This document shows, in pieces, positions 6,415-6,655 of a DNA stretch of 6,655 nt (within the stretch, counting starts at the first letter, position 1; each line of letters begins with the position of its first letter). The translations under genes and the position numbers were made by a program. A model generated the notes under the pieces. The model made no database searches, was not told the origin of the DNA, and worked only from the letters and a program-made list of their open reading frames with translations. Source of the stretch: DASYUM01 sp036001225 (GTDB taxonomy: Bacteria > Methylomirabilota > Methylomirabilia > Rokubacteriales > DASRDR01); assembly GCA_036001225.1 (NCBI GenBank), contig DASYUM010000163.1:1-6655 (forward strand). The letters are read 5' to 3'.

Positions 6415-6466
6415 CATGTTCCCCCTGAAGGTGTCTCCTGCCGCCCACGGGGGTGCCGGGGCAGGG

Positions 6467-6655
6467 GTGAAGCTTGCTCGCTGGTCGCTCGCCTGCTACC
6501 GCTTGGGCTACGAACGCGAGGTCCGCTGGGCGGACGGCGTCGAGGACGGCGGCGTGTTCGCGCTGCTGCGGCTGGAGTCCTCCGACGGCGCCGTGGGCAT
6601 CGCCGAAGCCACGATCAAGCCGACCTGGTCAGGGGTCTCGGCCCGCTCGCTGGCG
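6467..6655 (+). CDS. Enolase-superfamily (mandelate racemase/muconate lactonizing type) enzyme, N-terminal part, cut by window edge
   Basis: An open frame runs off the right edge. From the GTG at 6467 it gives 63 residues beginning VKLARWSLACYRLGY, then VRWADGVEDGGVFALLRLES, DGAVGIAEATIKPTWSG and VSARSL. The pattern of a short basic start, an R/Y-x-L-x-Y strand, a strand of the form ALLRLESSDGAVGIAEA and a following capping helix matches the N-terminal capping domain of enolase-superfamily dehydratases, racemases and cycloisomerases. The catalytic barrel with the Lys and acidic metal ligands is not in view, so reaction and substrate cannot be called. An in-frame ATG at 6416 would add 17 low-similarity residues but sits only one to three bases after the predicted transcript start. 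The GTG has GGGG (6458-6461) five bases upstream and gives a normal family start. An in-frame GTG at 6431 is a third option. Confidence 0.65.
   Translation, partial: MKLARWSLACYRLGYEREVRWADGVEDGGVFALLRLESSDGAVGIAEATIKPTWSGVSARSLA

Noticed and set aside
1..6655. CRISPR array, tRNA/rRNA, insertion sequence, phage or toxin-antitoxin genes
   Set aside because: I looked for regularly spaced repeats, cloverleaf-like arms, transposase motifs and flanking inverted repeats, and short paired genes. None was seen, and the coding genes fill nearly all of the window.

Overview
This is a GC-rich window (roughly 70 % G+C by eye) of densely packed, all plus-strand genes. The third codon position is strongly G/C, which leaves long meaningless open frames on both strands. 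Gene content suggests an environmental high-GC bacterium: the tail of an F420-type luciferase-like oxidoreductase, a cytosolic copper amine oxidase, a cyclase-family hydrolase and the start of an apparent enolase-superfamily enzyme. Soil lineages such as Rokubacteria/Methylomirabilota, Binatota or Actinobacteria would fit. This is a guess from gene content; no marker gene is present.

Layout. (1) Positions 1-409 hold the last 135 codons of an LLM-class flavin/F420-dependent oxidoreductase whose start lies upstream. (2) A 107-base gap carries an AT-rich island with an exact TATAAT hexamer, followed at once by a 13-base tandem repeat. (3) Positions 517-2706 encode a large exported-N-terminus mechanosensitive channel of the MscS superfamily. 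It has about eleven membrane segments and a Met/His-rich periplasmic stretch. (4) A 132-base gap with a small hairpin and a CATAAT box leads into a tight three-gene run. These genes are a topaquinone copper amine oxidase (2839-4785), a cyclase-family (kynurenine-formamidase-like) protein (4797-5735) and a YqgE/AlgH-family protein with an unexpected signal peptide (5738-6382). The gaps are 11 and 2 bases, so co-transcription is very likely. (5) A near-ideal TTGACA-N17-TACTGT promoter straddles the stop codon of the third gene. It precedes the 5' end of a probable mandelate-racemase/muconate-lactonizing-type enzyme, cut by the window edge.

How the genes may work together. The amine oxidase converts a primary amine to an aldehyde with release of ammonia and hydrogen peroxide. 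The cyclase-family protein would be a metal-dependent hydrolase or lactonase acting on a related metabolite. The oxidoreductase and enolase-superfamily genes on either side are also of catabolic type. This looks like a small-molecule (amine or aromatic) degradation neighbourhood with a channel gene inserted in it. The shared pathway is inferred from spacing and enzyme class only.

I found no RNA gene, CRISPR array, insertion sequence, phage or defence system, and nothing that amounts to a clearly new system. The points most worth a second look are the altered metal-site motif of the cyclase-family protein, its pairing with an amine oxidase, the open-gate active site of that oxidase, and the secreted YqgE-like protein at the operon end.
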